DNA of 37,961 nucleotides from SIG469 sp964384255 (GTDB taxonomy: Bacteria > Bacillota > Clostridia > Oscillospirales > Oscillospiraceae), in the NCBI GenBank assembly GCA_964384255.1, contig CAYLKH010000015.1, positions 1-37,961 of the forward strand, read 5' to 3'. Made by a program: the position numbers and the translations under genes. Position 1 is the first letter of the stretch. Each line of letters starts with the position of its first letter. The notes under the pieces are model-generated. The model was given only the letters and a program-made list of their open reading frames with translations, had not been told where the DNA came from and made no database searches. Of the stretch, positions 1 through 7,478 are shown one piece after another.

Positions 1-63
1 CATATGTGAATTTTTTCGCCGCTAAAGCGGCGAACTCTACGAGGTTTTTTGACAGTCTCAAAC

Positions 64-95
64 TCGGCGCAGAAGCAAACCAGCTTCTGCGCCGA
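64..95 (-). terminator. Hairpin downstream of the zinc-ribbon gene
   Basis: A perfect 13-bp stem (64-76 with 83-95) encloses a 6-nt loop about 20 nt past the stop of the small minus-strand gene. The T-run after it on the minus strand is weak, so it may be a poor terminator or may serve an unseen plus-strand gene. A second 8-bp hairpin with a 4-nt loop lies at 15-34. Confidence 0.45.
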
Positions 96-115
96 ATTCT
101 TTGGTTATTCTGGTT

Positions 116-283
116 TTATTCGCTGACCTTGTAAAAGGAAATGGCTCCGCACTCATCGCACTCGTAGATGTCGACGGTCACCTTTTCAGCCTTGGGGTCA
201 GCGGCAGCGGACTCGTTTAATGCCGCAGTCTGACTGCCGATTTTTGTCATAACAGCGCCGCAGGCGCACCTGATCTCTTCCAT
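116..283 (-). CDS. 55-aa zinc-ribbon-like microprotein
   Basis: A short reading frame from ATG at 283 to TAA at 116 encodes 55 residues. The visible features are a CxC near the N terminus (C6, C8) and a CxxC near the C terminus (C42, C45), separated by an Ala/Glu/Lys-rich linker. Four cysteines arranged this way would suit a single structural zinc or a small rubredoxin-like knuckle. A CGGAG ribosome binding site precedes the ATG by 10 nt and a strong sigma-A promoter lies just upstream (319-347), which argues that the frame is really expressed. There is no signal peptide. The function is unknown; regulator, zinc buffer or partner protein are all guesses. Confidence 0.7.
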   Translation of the reverse strand: MEEIRCACGAVMTKIGSQTAALNESAAADPKAEKVTVDIYECDECGAISFYKVSE

Positions 284-318
284 ATGGTATCAACTCCGGT
301 TTGAAGGTTTATGACTGG

Positions 319-347
319 ATTATACCACCGCAGAAACCTGTTGTCCA
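319..347 (-). promoter_or_regulatory. Sigma-A promoter for the zinc-ribbon gene
   Basis: On the minus strand there is a -35 of TGGACA (342-347), a 17-nt spacer and a -10 of TATAAT (319-324). The predicted start lies near 312, giving a leader of about 30 nt before the ATG at 283. The match is 5/6 and 6/6 to consensus. Confidence 0.7.
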
Positions 348-388
348 GCGGAAGACGCACGATCTTCTGATCGACCGGTGGGCTAATG

Positions 389-1123
389 CTATCTGGTGTA
401 TATTTCTGACCACACGGGCATAAATCCCGCTCCGATAGCTATACGCTGGGATATGCTGTGGGAAAAATGGCAGCCGTAATAGGGTATTTTCCCCCGGCGG
501 AGAACTTCGTTTTTCAAAACCGTTACCAGATATTTGCCCATACCGCCGCCCCGGGCCTCGGGGGACGTGTTGATACCAATCTGCCAAAGCAGCTCGCTGT
601 CAGAGCTTACACCGGCCATGGCAAAAATGTGGCCGTCCTTTTCGGCGGTCACCGCCAGCTCATCAGGCCGCAGCGGAGAGAATCCCAGAGCCTCGGTAAA
701 TCGCTTATCGTCTCTGAACCGTTCCAGCTCGTCCTTTTCATACCATCGGATATATGGCGAATGCTCGACCCTCGTTTCCCCTTCCGGCAGGAAGAAGCAG
801 TGGGTATTCAAAATCCTGTGTCCGGTTTCGGCAAGCTTTTCGTCCAGCATACGCAGATTATCGTAGGAAGTGAGCCACCCGCCGGTGACGGAATCGTACT
901 TTTCCCGGCACCAGGACACAAGGCCGTCTTCTCCGGAGAAAATCATTTTGTTGTTGATGCACATAACGTTCAGGGGGCTGCTGTCGTTATCAAACATCCG
1001 GCGGCCATCCAGGAATTTTTTGCTGCTGTAGATGTTTTGGCCGCTTACCATATCCTCCGGACTACAGCTCATATCGAGGGCCAGCTGTTGATAAGCAACG
1101 CTGTATATTCTTTCTCTGGTCAT
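389..1123 (-). CDS. GNAT-family N-acetyltransferase
   Basis: The 244-residue protein resembles GNAT acetyltransferases, which move an acetyl group from acetyl-CoA to an amine; the substrate cannot be read here. The C-terminal third carries the acetyl-CoA signature (SPEARGGGMGKYL, the RxxGxG pyrophosphate loop), followed by a helix and a strand ending in a GAGFMPVWSE-like segment typical of beta-6/7. The N-terminal half is less conserved and may be a second, degenerate GNAT-like lobe. The start at 1123 is chosen over an upstream in-frame ATG at 1198 because its ATG overlaps the stop of the MaoC-like gene as ATGA, a sign of translational coupling. It is therefore the second gene of a two-gene operon. 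Confidence 0.8.
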   Translation of the reverse strand: MTRERIYSVAYQQLALDMSCSPEDMVSGQNIYSSKKFLDGRRMFDNDSSPLNVMCINNKMIFSGEDGLVSWCREKYDSVTGGWLTSYDNLRMLDEKLAETGHRILNTHCFFLPEGETRVEHSPYIRWYEKDELERFRDDKRFTEALGFSPLRPDELAVTAEKDGHIFAMAGVSSDSELLWQIGINTSPEARGGGMGKYLVTVLKNEVLRRGKIPYYGCHFSHSISQRIAIGAGFMPVWSEIYTR

Positions 1124-2397
1124 GCTTCTTTTGATGGGAGCTTTACGGTAAACAGGTTTTCGGACCAGATGTTGCCGTCCATATCCTCGCCCCAGCATAC
1201 CAGCTCGACCATATGATCGCCGTTTTCGTCAATATACTTGTCAGAAACATAGCCCTTCATCAGACCCAGATCTCCGCAGAAGCCATGGATATTGCAATAT
1301 CTTCCCGCTTCCTTAAGGAAAGGTACCTTAAGCAGATAGCTGGGACGGTACCAGTCTTCGGGCATATGGTTGACCTGATTTTCGTCGTCGTTTACCAGCC
1401 GCCATGCGCATTTTACGATATGGCCCTTGGGTCCCATCCAGTTTGATACCAGCCGGACGCCCAGATTTCGGGACGTGAAGTTATAAAACGGCGAGGTTGC
1501 TGTCGCAATATGGGTGCACAGGCCATTGCCGTAAATACCGGTTTCGGGGTCGTACATTCCCCAGGGTCCGTGGCCACGTTCATAATAATTTTTCAGGTTG
1601 CCGTTTTCCAGCAGCGGCACCGCATGGAACAGCATCATGTTTGCCTGGGTGATGGGACCTTCGCAGATCTGATCGGGAATGTCGCCCACATTTACATCTT
1701 CCCAGTAAAGGATCTCTTCCCGGCATTTTTCTTCCATTATCCACTGCTTGATCTTCGCCCAATCCTCCTCGGTGTATTTGTGGATAGGATGAAGATAGCG
1801 ATTAAAGGGATGAGGAGTTTCAGGAACGTAATCAGGGTCAGTGGAGCGAATATAGAAGGCGGGATAGCGATAATGGAACCGGGCCACCTTTTCGCCGTCC
1901 TGGTTGTAAACATCGCAGGAGCTGTTGAGGATAAGCTTTCTGGTGATGCTGCCTTCCGGGTCAGTGGCATCATAAACATCGTCCACACGGTTGGTAAAGG
2001 TCAGGGTGTCTCCGGGGTAGATGGGCTTGTAATAATAAACCTCCTGGTCGTAAGCATCGCCCACCAGGTCGCCGGTTCCGGCAGCGCCGATACCCATAAC
2101 GCCCCGGGGCATCATGGCCATAAACTCCGCGGCAACATAGCCCGGGCGGACAGGAGTGTCCTTAAATCCCATGGATCTGGCATAATCCGAATCGTACCAT
2201 ATCTTATTATAGCGGTCATAGCCCCTGGCATAAACCTGAGCCCAGGTCCTGTCAATAGGGCCAAGGGTATCTCCGCCCATTTCCGGGGCAAAGCTTTTCG
2301 CGCCGGTGCCGTCAGCTTTCAGCTTATCGATAGCGGCCTGCTCCTCGGGAGTGTATTTGCCGGGATAGAATATCTCCAGTTTGCTCTTGTCCAGCAT
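1120..2397 (-). CDS. MaoC-like / FAS1-type double hot-dog acyl dehydratase
   Basis: This 425-residue protein looks like a tandem hot-dog-fold hydratase/dehydratase of the MaoC group. The first domain (about residues 50-190) has the segment DSDYARSMGF..RPGYVAAEF followed by the YKPIYPGDTLTF strand that is usual in FAS1-like dehydratases acting on acyl-CoA. The second domain (about 235-420) begins with the WEDVNVGD motif and carries a NWMGPKG stretch. Such enzymes hydrate or dehydrate 2-enoyl or 3-hydroxyacyl thioesters in the cytosol. An AAAGGAAG ribosome binding site precedes the ATG. The gene is coupled to the GNAT gene and diverges from an enoate-reductase-like flavoprotein gene, which fits unsaturated-acid or acyl-CoA chemistry. 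The substrate is not known, and I could not place a full Asp/His dyad with confidence. Confidence 0.75.
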   Translation of the reverse strand: MLDKSKLEIFYPGKYTPEEQAAIDKLKADGTGAKSFAPEMGGDTLGPIDRTWAQVYARGYDRYNKIWYDSDYARSMGFKDTPVRPGYVAAEFMAMMPRGVMGIGAAGTGDLVGDAYDQEVYYYKPIYPGDTLTFTNRVDDVYDATDPEGSITRKLILNSSCDVYNQDGEKVARFHYRYPAFYIRSTDPDYVPETPHPFNRYLHPIHKYTEEDWAKIKQWIMEEKCREEILYWEDVNVGDIPDQICEGPITQANMMLFHAVPLLENGNLKNYYERGHGPWGMYDPETGIYGNGLCTHIATATSPFYNFTSRNLGVRLVSNWMGPKGHIVKCAWRLVNDDENQVNHMPEDWYRPSYLLKVPFLKEAGRYCNIHGFCGDLGLMKGYVSDKYIDENGDHMVELVCWGEDMDGNIWSENLFTVKLPSKEA

Positions 2398-2422
2398 ATT
2401 GTCTACTTCCTTTCTTTTGTTT

Positions 2423-2481
2423 TAAGGGATAGGGGTCGGAAATTAGTACGCAGGCACTGAATTGCTGATAGCTATCCCCTA
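2423..2481 (-). promoter_or_regulatory. Inverted repeat in the MaoC leader
   Basis: TAAGGGATAG (2423-2432) and CTATCCCCTA (2472-2481) are complementary apart from one position and enclose about 39 nt. In the minus-strand leader they could form a long hairpin just upstream of the ribosome binding site, or act as an operator. No known riboswitch was recognised in it. Confidence 0.3.
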
Positions 2482-2487
2482 AATCTC

Positions 2488-2516
2488 TTGTAATTTTCCA
2501 CAAAATATGTTATTAT
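2488..2516 (+). promoter_or_regulatory. Promoter for the 668-aa flavoprotein
   Basis: TTGTAA (2488-2493), a 17-nt spacer and TATTAT (2511-2516) lead toward the ATG at 2570. Its -10 box almost touches the -10 box of the opposing promoter at 2518-2546, so both could not hold polymerase at once. Confidence 0.6.
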
Positions 2517-2517
2517 T

Positions 2518-2546
2518 ATCATATGAAAATATTGAAAATAAGTCAA
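2518..2546 (-). promoter_or_regulatory. Promoter for the MaoC-GNAT operon
   Basis: On the minus strand there is TTGACT (2541-2546), a 17-nt spacer and TATGAT (2518-2523). This is close to sigma-A consensus. The predicted leader to the ATG at 2397 is about 115 nt and contains the inverted repeat at 2423-2481. Confidence 0.65.
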
Positions 2547-2569
2547 GAGAAAATTAAGGAGGCAACAAA

Positions 2570-4576
2570 ATGAATTCCTTTCCCCATCTGATGGCGCCCA
2601 TCAAGCTTGGCAACACCGTTGTCAAAAGCCGCATGATGTTCCCCAACGCCCTGCCCCATTTCCAGCAGGGACCCGAAAACTATCCGGCCGACCCTCTGGT
2701 GACCTTCTATTCCGACATCGCCAAAAACGGCGCAGGCATCGTCCTTGTCCACTGGCTGGCCAACAAGGATCAGCGCCAGTCCCCCAACCTTGACGGCAAA
2801 CATTTCCCCATGTGGGAGCCTGAGGATCCCGCTGTCCAGAACTATATCTGCCAGATGAACGATACCATCAGCTACTATGGTGGTCTGCCCATGACCGACC
2901 TGTTTTACGAAATGGGCCGTTCCCTGCTGGTTTCCGAGCTTCCTCCTGAAGAAGATACCTTCAAAAGTATGCAGGACTACCTGAAAATGCTCTCCGGCGA
3001 CGACGATCTGGATGTCGAAGAAGTTCCCGAGGTGTTCGGTCTGGGCGAAAAACACGCCGCCACCAGAGAAGACATCGAAAACTACATCAAAGAAGGCTGC
3101 GAAAACGCCATTTTCCTCAAGAACATGGGCTTTAAGGCCGGTCATATCGAGCTGGCCCGCTACAGTCTGCTGGGTTCCTTCCTCAGCCCCACCAAAAACC
3201 ACCGCACCGACGAATTCGGCGGCAGTCTGGAAAACCGTATGCGTTTCCCCCTGATGGCGCTGAAAGCTATTCGCGAGGCCGTCGGCCCCGATTTCCTGCT
3301 GGTGGGCGAATGCACATATCAGGACGAATTCGGCGCGCCTCCCCTGGACGAATGTATCGAGTTCATGAAAGCCGCCGACGAATATCTGGACCTGCTTCAT
3401 ATCCGCTACGGCATGAGAGGCACCGGTTTTGAATGTTCCTACGAGGAAGCTCAGAACCCGATTGTGCTGGACTATTGCGCCAACCTGAAAAAAGCCGGAG
3501 TCAGGACCCCCATCTGCGCCGCCACCGGTCTGATGAAACCTTCTCAGCTGGATGCGGCAATCGCTTCCGGCGCTATCGACATGGTTTCTGCCGGACGGAT
3601 CTTCATCACCAACCCGGACCTGGGCAAGCTCATCAGGGAAGGCCGTGACGAAGACGTTGTCCCCTGCCTGCGCTGCAACCGCTGCCACGGTATTTCTCTG
3701 ACCGGTGACTTTGTCAGCGTGTGCGGAGCCAACCCCCAGCTTGGTCTTTATGCCCGTATCCACCGTATGGTCACCGAGCCTGATGGAACCAAAAAATGTG
3801 CCGTTATCGGCGGCGGCCCGGCAGGAATGTATGCCGCCAAGATCCTGGCTCAACGGGGACACAGTGTCACCCTTTTTGAGGCTTCCGACGCTTTGGGCGG
3901 CCAGCTTAAGCTGTCGCGTTATCCTGATTTCAAATGGCCCCTGCGCAATTTCCTGGATTATCTTATCGGCCAGATGGACAGGCTCAATGTTAACGTCCGT
4001 CTCAACACCAAAGCCACCCCCGATATGATAACTGCCGAAGGCTATGACGCTGTGTTTGCCTGCACCGGTGCTGTCCCCAAAAAGCCTGCCATTGATGGGG
4101 CTGAAAACACCGACTGGAACACCGTTAACATTTACGGCCACGAGGCCGAGCTTGGTCATCACGTAGTATGCATCGGCGGCTCTGAATCCTCTGCCGAAGG
4201 CGCTTTGTACCTGGCCCGGGCAGGTCACAAGGTGACCCTCCTGTCCCGTCAGAGCAAAATTGCCCACGATGCCAACCCTGTTCACTGGCAGGACAAGGTG
4301 GAAGAAGTGGTCACCAGCCATGAAAACATCACCACCTTCCGCTGCGCCACCACTACCAAGATCGAAAAAGGTGCCGTCACCTTTGTTGATAAGGACGGTC
4401 AGCACGTTGTCCATTGCGACGATATTGTCGCCGCCGGCGGCATGAAACCCCTTCAGGAGGAAGCCATGGCCTTCTATGGCAGCGCTCCCGAGTTCTATAT
4501 GATAGGCGACGGCAAAAAGGTCGGCGATGTCCGCATCTGCCTGCGCGAAGCCTTTGCCGCTGCCAGCCAGGTATAA
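2570..4576 (+). CDS. FMN/4Fe-4S/FAD enoate-reductase-like oxidoreductase (FadH/BaiCD/BaiH family)
   Basis: The 668-residue protein has the three-part layout of 2,4-dienoyl-CoA reductase, enoate reductase and BaiCD/BaiH. An Old-Yellow-Enzyme TIM barrel (about 1-360) is followed by a 4Fe-4S cysteine set (C366, C369, C372, C385) and then an FAD/NAD(P) part (about 400-668) with a GGGPAG dinucleotide motif. The family moves electrons from NAD(P)H through FAD and Fe-S to FMN to reduce an activated C=C bond, in the cytosol. Two oddities stand out. The usual substrate-binding HxxH pair just before the FLSP motif is replaced by E194 and R197. The second nucleotide motif is degenerate (GGSESS). AAGGAGG lies 7 nt before the ATG. 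The substrate cannot be assigned; a bile-acid role is possible but unsupported. Confidence 0.85.
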   Translation: MNSFPHLMAPIKLGNTVVKSRMMFPNALPHFQQGPENYPADPLVTFYSDIAKNGAGIVLVHWLANKDQRQSPNLDGKHFPMWEPEDPAVQNYICQMNDTISYYGGLPMTDLFYEMGRSLLVSELPPEEDTFKSMQDYLKMLSGDDDLDVEEVPEVFGLGEKHAATREDIENYIKEGCENAIFLKNMGFKAGHIELARYSLLGSFLSPTKNHRTDEFGGSLENRMRFPLMALKAIREAVGPDFLLVGECTYQDEFGAPPLDECIEFMKAADEYLDLLHIRYGMRGTGFECSYEEAQNPIVLDYCANLKKAGVRTPICAATGLMKPSQLDAAIASGAIDMVSAGRIFITNPDLGKLIREGRDEDVVPCLRCNRCHGISLTGDFVSVCGANPQLGLYARIHRMVTEPDGTKKCAVIGGGPAGMYAAKILAQRGHSVTLFEASDALGGQLKLSRYPDFKWPLRNFLDYLIGQMDRLNVNVRLNTKATPDMITAEGYDAVFACTGAVPKKPAIDGAENTDWNTVNIYGHEAELGHHVVCIGGSESSAEGALYLARAGHKVTLLSRQSKIAHDANPVHWQDKVEEVVTSHENITTFRCATTTKIEKGAVTFVDKDGQHVVHCDDIVAAGGMKPLQEEAMAFYGSAPEFYMIGDGKKVGDVRICLREAFAAASQV

Positions 4577-4585
4577 TTATAAAAC

Positions 4586-4615
4586 GGGTGCCGGAGGATC
4601 TTTCCTTCGGCACCC
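4586..4615. terminator. Convergent bidirectional terminator
   Basis: A 12-bp stem with one G-T wobble (4586-4597 with 4604-4615) and a 6-nt loop sits between the ends of the flavoprotein gene and birA. On the minus strand it is followed by GTTTTATAATT, so it should terminate birA well; on the plus strand the U-run is poor. Confidence 0.65.
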
Positions 4616-4637
4616 CTGCCTTAAATGGCCGTTATAT

Positions 4638-5411
4638 TCATCCGTCCGTCGGCTTTATGCTGACTTCTCCCCAGCTCAGGGCTTCCCTCTCTCCGCCGTC
4701 ATAGCGCACCACCAGTCGGCATTCGTCATCCACCTCCAGAGCCAGAGCCGGAACAGACACTCCGTTTTTTACAACATCTATCCGGTGACCCGGCACGATG
4801 CATCCTGCTCTGTATTCCCCGGTGACATCTTCGTTTTTGCTGTAAATATCCCACAGTTCGTTCAATATGTCAGCGGCCAGCCTGCTCCGCAGTCCCTGCT
4901 GCGGGGCCTCCGCAAGGTTCCCGGCCAGATCAGCGATCTCATCAGGAAATCCCCGGGACGGTCTATAAACGTTTATCCCTATTCCCAAAACCGCAAACAT
5001 CACTTCCCCGGTCCCGGTGGCGGCCTCAGCCAGTATCCCGCATACTTTTCTGCCATGGAGCAGAATATCGTTAACCCACTTTATGTGGGCCGAAGCTCCG
5101 CACACCCGTTTTATGGACCGGCATACCGCCACCGCCGCCATGGCTGTCAGTCTGCCTGCCCGGTCTGAGTCGGGTTTGAGCAGAAGGCTCATATAAAGCC
5201 CGCTGCCCTCCGGGCTGTGGAACCGTCTGTCCATTCTTCCTCTCCCTGCGCTCTGGCTTTCGGCAATGACCACCGTTCCTTCTTTGGCTCCCTTCATTGC
5301 CAGCTCCTTAAGCAGCGTATTGGTAGATGTCACAGTGTCATAATATTGAATTTCAAAAATCTCTTTGTGTCTGAGTTCTGCCATGACACCGTGTCTGTCC
5401 ATAATATCCAT
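4638..5411 (-). CDS. birA: Biotin--[acetyl-CoA-carboxylase] ligase without DNA-binding domain
   Basis: This 257-residue protein is a class I biotin protein ligase. It makes biotinyl-AMP from biotin and ATP and transfers the biotin to the lysine of carrier proteins such as AccB or decarboxylase subunits. The visible motifs are the TSTNT start of the catalytic domain (about residue 28), the biotin/ATP loop GRGRMDRRF (about 57-65), the strand SGLYMSLLL, and KWVNDILLHGRKVCGIL (about 113-130) with the conserved lysine. The C-terminal beta-barrel is present and there is no N-terminal HTH, so it should not act as the bio repressor. The start at 5411 has AAGGGGAA some 16 nt upstream, a long spacing, so a start at residue 4 or 10 remains possible. 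Confidence 0.9.
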   Translation of the reverse strand: MDIMDRHGVMAELRHKEIFEIQYYDTVTSTNTLLKELAMKGAKEGTVVIAESQSAGRGRMDRRFHSPEGSGLYMSLLLKPDSDRAGRLTAMAAVAVCRSIKRVCGASAHIKWVNDILLHGRKVCGILAEAATGTGEVMFAVLGIGINVYRPSRGFPDEIADLAGNLAEAPQQGLRSRLAADILNELWDIYSKNEDVTGEYRAGCIVPGHRIDVVKNGVSVPALALEVDDECRLVVRYDGGEREALSWGEVSIKPTDG

Positions 5412-5442
5412 AATCTTAACTCTATTTCCCCTTCAACAGAAA

Positions 5443-5471
5443 TTGACATATCACATTGATATTAGTATTAT
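5443..5471 (+). promoter_or_regulatory. Promoter for the beta-helix/flavoprotein operon
   Basis: A perfect -35 TTGACA (5443-5448), a 17-nt spacer and TATTAT (5466-5471). This is the strongest plus-strand promoter in the window and lies about 50 nt before the ATG at 5527. Confidence 0.75.
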
Positions 5472-5487
5472 TATAATATTCAGTCAA
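5459..5487 (-). promoter_or_regulatory. Promoter for birA, overlapping the opposing promoter
   Basis: On the minus strand there is TTGACT (5482-5487), a 17-nt spacer and TAATAT (5459-5464). It overlaps the plus-strand promoter by 13 bp, so the two should compete for polymerase. Confidence 0.6.
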
Positions 5488-5526
5488 GCAAAACCAAAAG
5501 GAAATTTTTAAACACGGAGGTATATC

Positions 5527-7467
5527 ATGTTTGGAACAAAGCTCATAAACAAAAGCTGCAAAAGCAAGCTTCTTTACCAGTCCACCTGGCTTGTTGAAAA
5601 CACCGTTCATTACGACGAGCTGACCATAACGCCCAACGCAAAAATCGTCGCGCCTGAGGGTAAGTTTGTCACCCTCACCGTTAACGGCATAGGTCATGAC
5701 GTAGCTCCCGGCACATACTATGGCGATGTAGTTCTGTCAGTTTCCGATGTCACTCCTCTTTCTCCCCATTCCCTGATGCGCCAGAACGAGATATCCTGCC
5801 AGCTTTCTTCTGTCCTGACTGTTGACGAAAAGAGCGCCGAGCTTCGAGTACCTGCCATGGCTCAGGGCGGCAGCGTAAACGACGACAGGGCCGAGGGCGT
5901 ATACTTTGGCACCACCGCTCAGTCCTACAACGGTGTGGTTGTTCAGGGCGACGCAAAATACCAGATCAAAGACTGTACCTTCGACTTTGAAGGCTTTTCC
6001 TGCAACGATTTTATCGGCGTAGGCTCCGGCGTTCTGGCTATCGACAAGGCTCAGGTAAGCATCGACGACTGTAACTTCAATTTCAGCGGCGTCACCCGCT
6101 GCGCCATCCACGTTGGTGGCGAAAGCAACGTCGTCACCAGCCGCTGCGACATAACCAATATCAGCCCCAATTCCGACTGGGTAGGCGATTTCAGCTGGCA
6201 GGTAGCCCTGCTGGGTACCAACCGTCTTTGCCAGCTGGCAGACGGTGCAAAGGCGACCTACAACGATTGTTCCCTGACCACCAACGGATGGGGCATCTGC
6301 TCTATCGACGGGACTAACTCTCCGGTCGAGCTTACTATCAACCGCTGCAAAATGCGCCTTGTGGGTCCCAGAGCTCACGGATACGGCGCCTTCTGTATTG
6401 GCGACAACACCGTTACCATCAAGGACAGCGACGTTCTTGTCAATGGCTATCCCATGCTTGTCATGGGCATGAAGGGCATGGGCCGTCCATCCATCCTCGG
6501 CTCCACTATCCGCGGTCGCCGCTTCGGCGCCATGGTTTACAGCGACTCCTCCAGCATTTTCAACATTAAAGATTCCACCTTCAACACCGGAAAATCCACC
6601 CTCTGCGTTAAAGGCTCCATCACCACCATCAACATCGAAAACACTCAGATGACCGCTGGTAACAACACCATTCTCCAGCTGATGGATACTGACGAATGCG
6701 GCATGAACTCCCAGAATTTTGTCGTACCTGTTGGGGAGATCGATACCTATGTTGAAGGCCGCGACCTCACCTCTGCCACCAGCGAAAACGATGTCATCCT
6801 TAACATCTCCAACTGCTGCCTTAATGGCAATTTCTTTAACTCGACCACCAACCTGCTGGCAGATAAGCGTTCGACCGAGGGCGGAAAGGGCCTTTTCCAC
6901 GACACAATGGCCGGTCTTCCCGGAATGGACGACGGAGCGGTAGCCACCCCCATGGGCGGCCCCGGTGGTCCCATGCCTGGCGGTATGCCCGGTGGTCCCG
7001 GCGGTCCCGAAGGTATGCCCGGCGGTTTCAGCGGTCCCGAAGGTATGCCCGGCGGGACCGAAGGCGGTCCCGGCCCCATGCCTGGCGGTATGCCCATGAT
7101 GAAAGCAACCAACGGCCCCAAAAACCTTGGTCTTAACCTGACCGGCACCACCATCGAAGGCATTATCAGCTCCGCTCTCCAATCCTATCGCGAAGGGCTG
7201 ACCGAAATAACCGCCGCCAACCGCACAGAGCTGAGCAATATCACCCAGAAAGCCGCCCCCACCGTAAACAACGGCGTTGTGCTGAATCTGGACGCATCCA
7301 GCCGCTGGATCGTTACCGAAACCAGCTATATCACCGCCATCACCCTCGAAGCCGGAGCTTCCGTCTGCGCTCCCGAAGGCAGGACCCTGACCGTAACGGT
7401 AGACGGCGTTGAAACCGCTCTGACCGCTGGCAGTTACGCCGGAAGGATCGTCCTCGAGGTTCGGTAA
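5527..7467 (+). CDS. Right-handed beta-helix protein with Gly-Gly-Pro tract and duplicated end module
   Basis: I do not recognise a named family for this 646-residue protein. Residues about 19-70 form a short module with the pattern W.V....LTI..A.I.APEGK, then TVNG, then PG.Y.G..VL.V. The same module returns at the C terminus (about 596-646). Residues about 100-455 contain repeated short strands (for example VSIDDCNFNF, LTINRCKMRL, FNIKDSTFNT, INIENTQMTA), the mark of a parallel beta-helix. Residues about 478-525 are a Gly/Pro/Met tract with GGP and PEGMPGG units. There is no signal peptide, lipobox or membrane segment, so as read it is cytoplasmic or leaves by an unknown route. GGAGG precedes the ATG. 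The stop lies 11 nt before the next flavoprotein gene, implying one transcript. It is a clear paralogue of the gene at 14790. Confidence 0.75.
   Translation: MFGTKLINKSCKSKLLYQSTWLVENTVHYDELTITPNAKIVAPEGKFVTLTVNGIGHDVAPGTYYGDVVLSVSDVTPLSPHSLMRQNEISCQLSSVLTVDEKSAELRVPAMAQGGSVNDDRAEGVYFGTTAQSYNGVVVQGDAKYQIKDCTFDFEGFSCNDFIGVGSGVLAIDKAQVSIDDCNFNFSGVTRCAIHVGGESNVVTSRCDITNISPNSDWVGDFSWQVALLGTNRLCQLADGAKATYNDCSLTTNGWGICSIDGTNSPVELTINRCKMRLVGPRAHGYGAFCIGDNTVTIKDSDVLVNGYPMLVMGMKGMGRPSILGSTIRGRRFGAMVYSDSSSIFNIKDSTFNTGKSTLCVKGSITTINIENTQMTAGNNTILQLMDTDECGMNSQNFVVPVGEIDTYVEGRDLTSATSENDVILNISNCCLNGNFFNSTTNLLADKRSTEGGKGLFHDTMAGLPGMDDGAVATPMGGPGGPMPGGMPGGPGGPEGMPGGFSGPEGMPGGTEGGPGPMPGGMPMMKATNGPKNLGLNLTGTTIEGIISSALQSYREGLTEITAANRTELSNITQKAAPTVNNGVVLNLDASSRWIVTETSYITAITLEAGASVCAPEGRTLTVTVDGVETALTAGSYAGRIVLEVR
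6955..7098 (+). repeat. GGP/GMPGG-coding repeat tract
   Basis: Imperfect repeats of GGTCCCGGCGGT-like and GGTATGCCCGGC-like units encode Gly-Gly-Pro and Gly-Met-Pro. The units are related but not identical, so the tract has diverged more than those at 9609 and 16200. Confidence 0.7.
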
Positions 7468-7478
7468 GGAGAAGCCAT

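Noticed and set aside
1510..2460. A long plus-strand frame opposite the MaoC-like gene
   Set aside because: The minus-strand protein has domain motifs, a promoter and a ribosome binding site; the plus frame has none.
2543..4414. A 623-codon open frame on the minus strand opposite the flavoprotein
   Set aside because: The plus-strand protein has clear OYE, Fe-S and FAD motifs; the minus frame is a by-product of codon use in this GC-rich gene.
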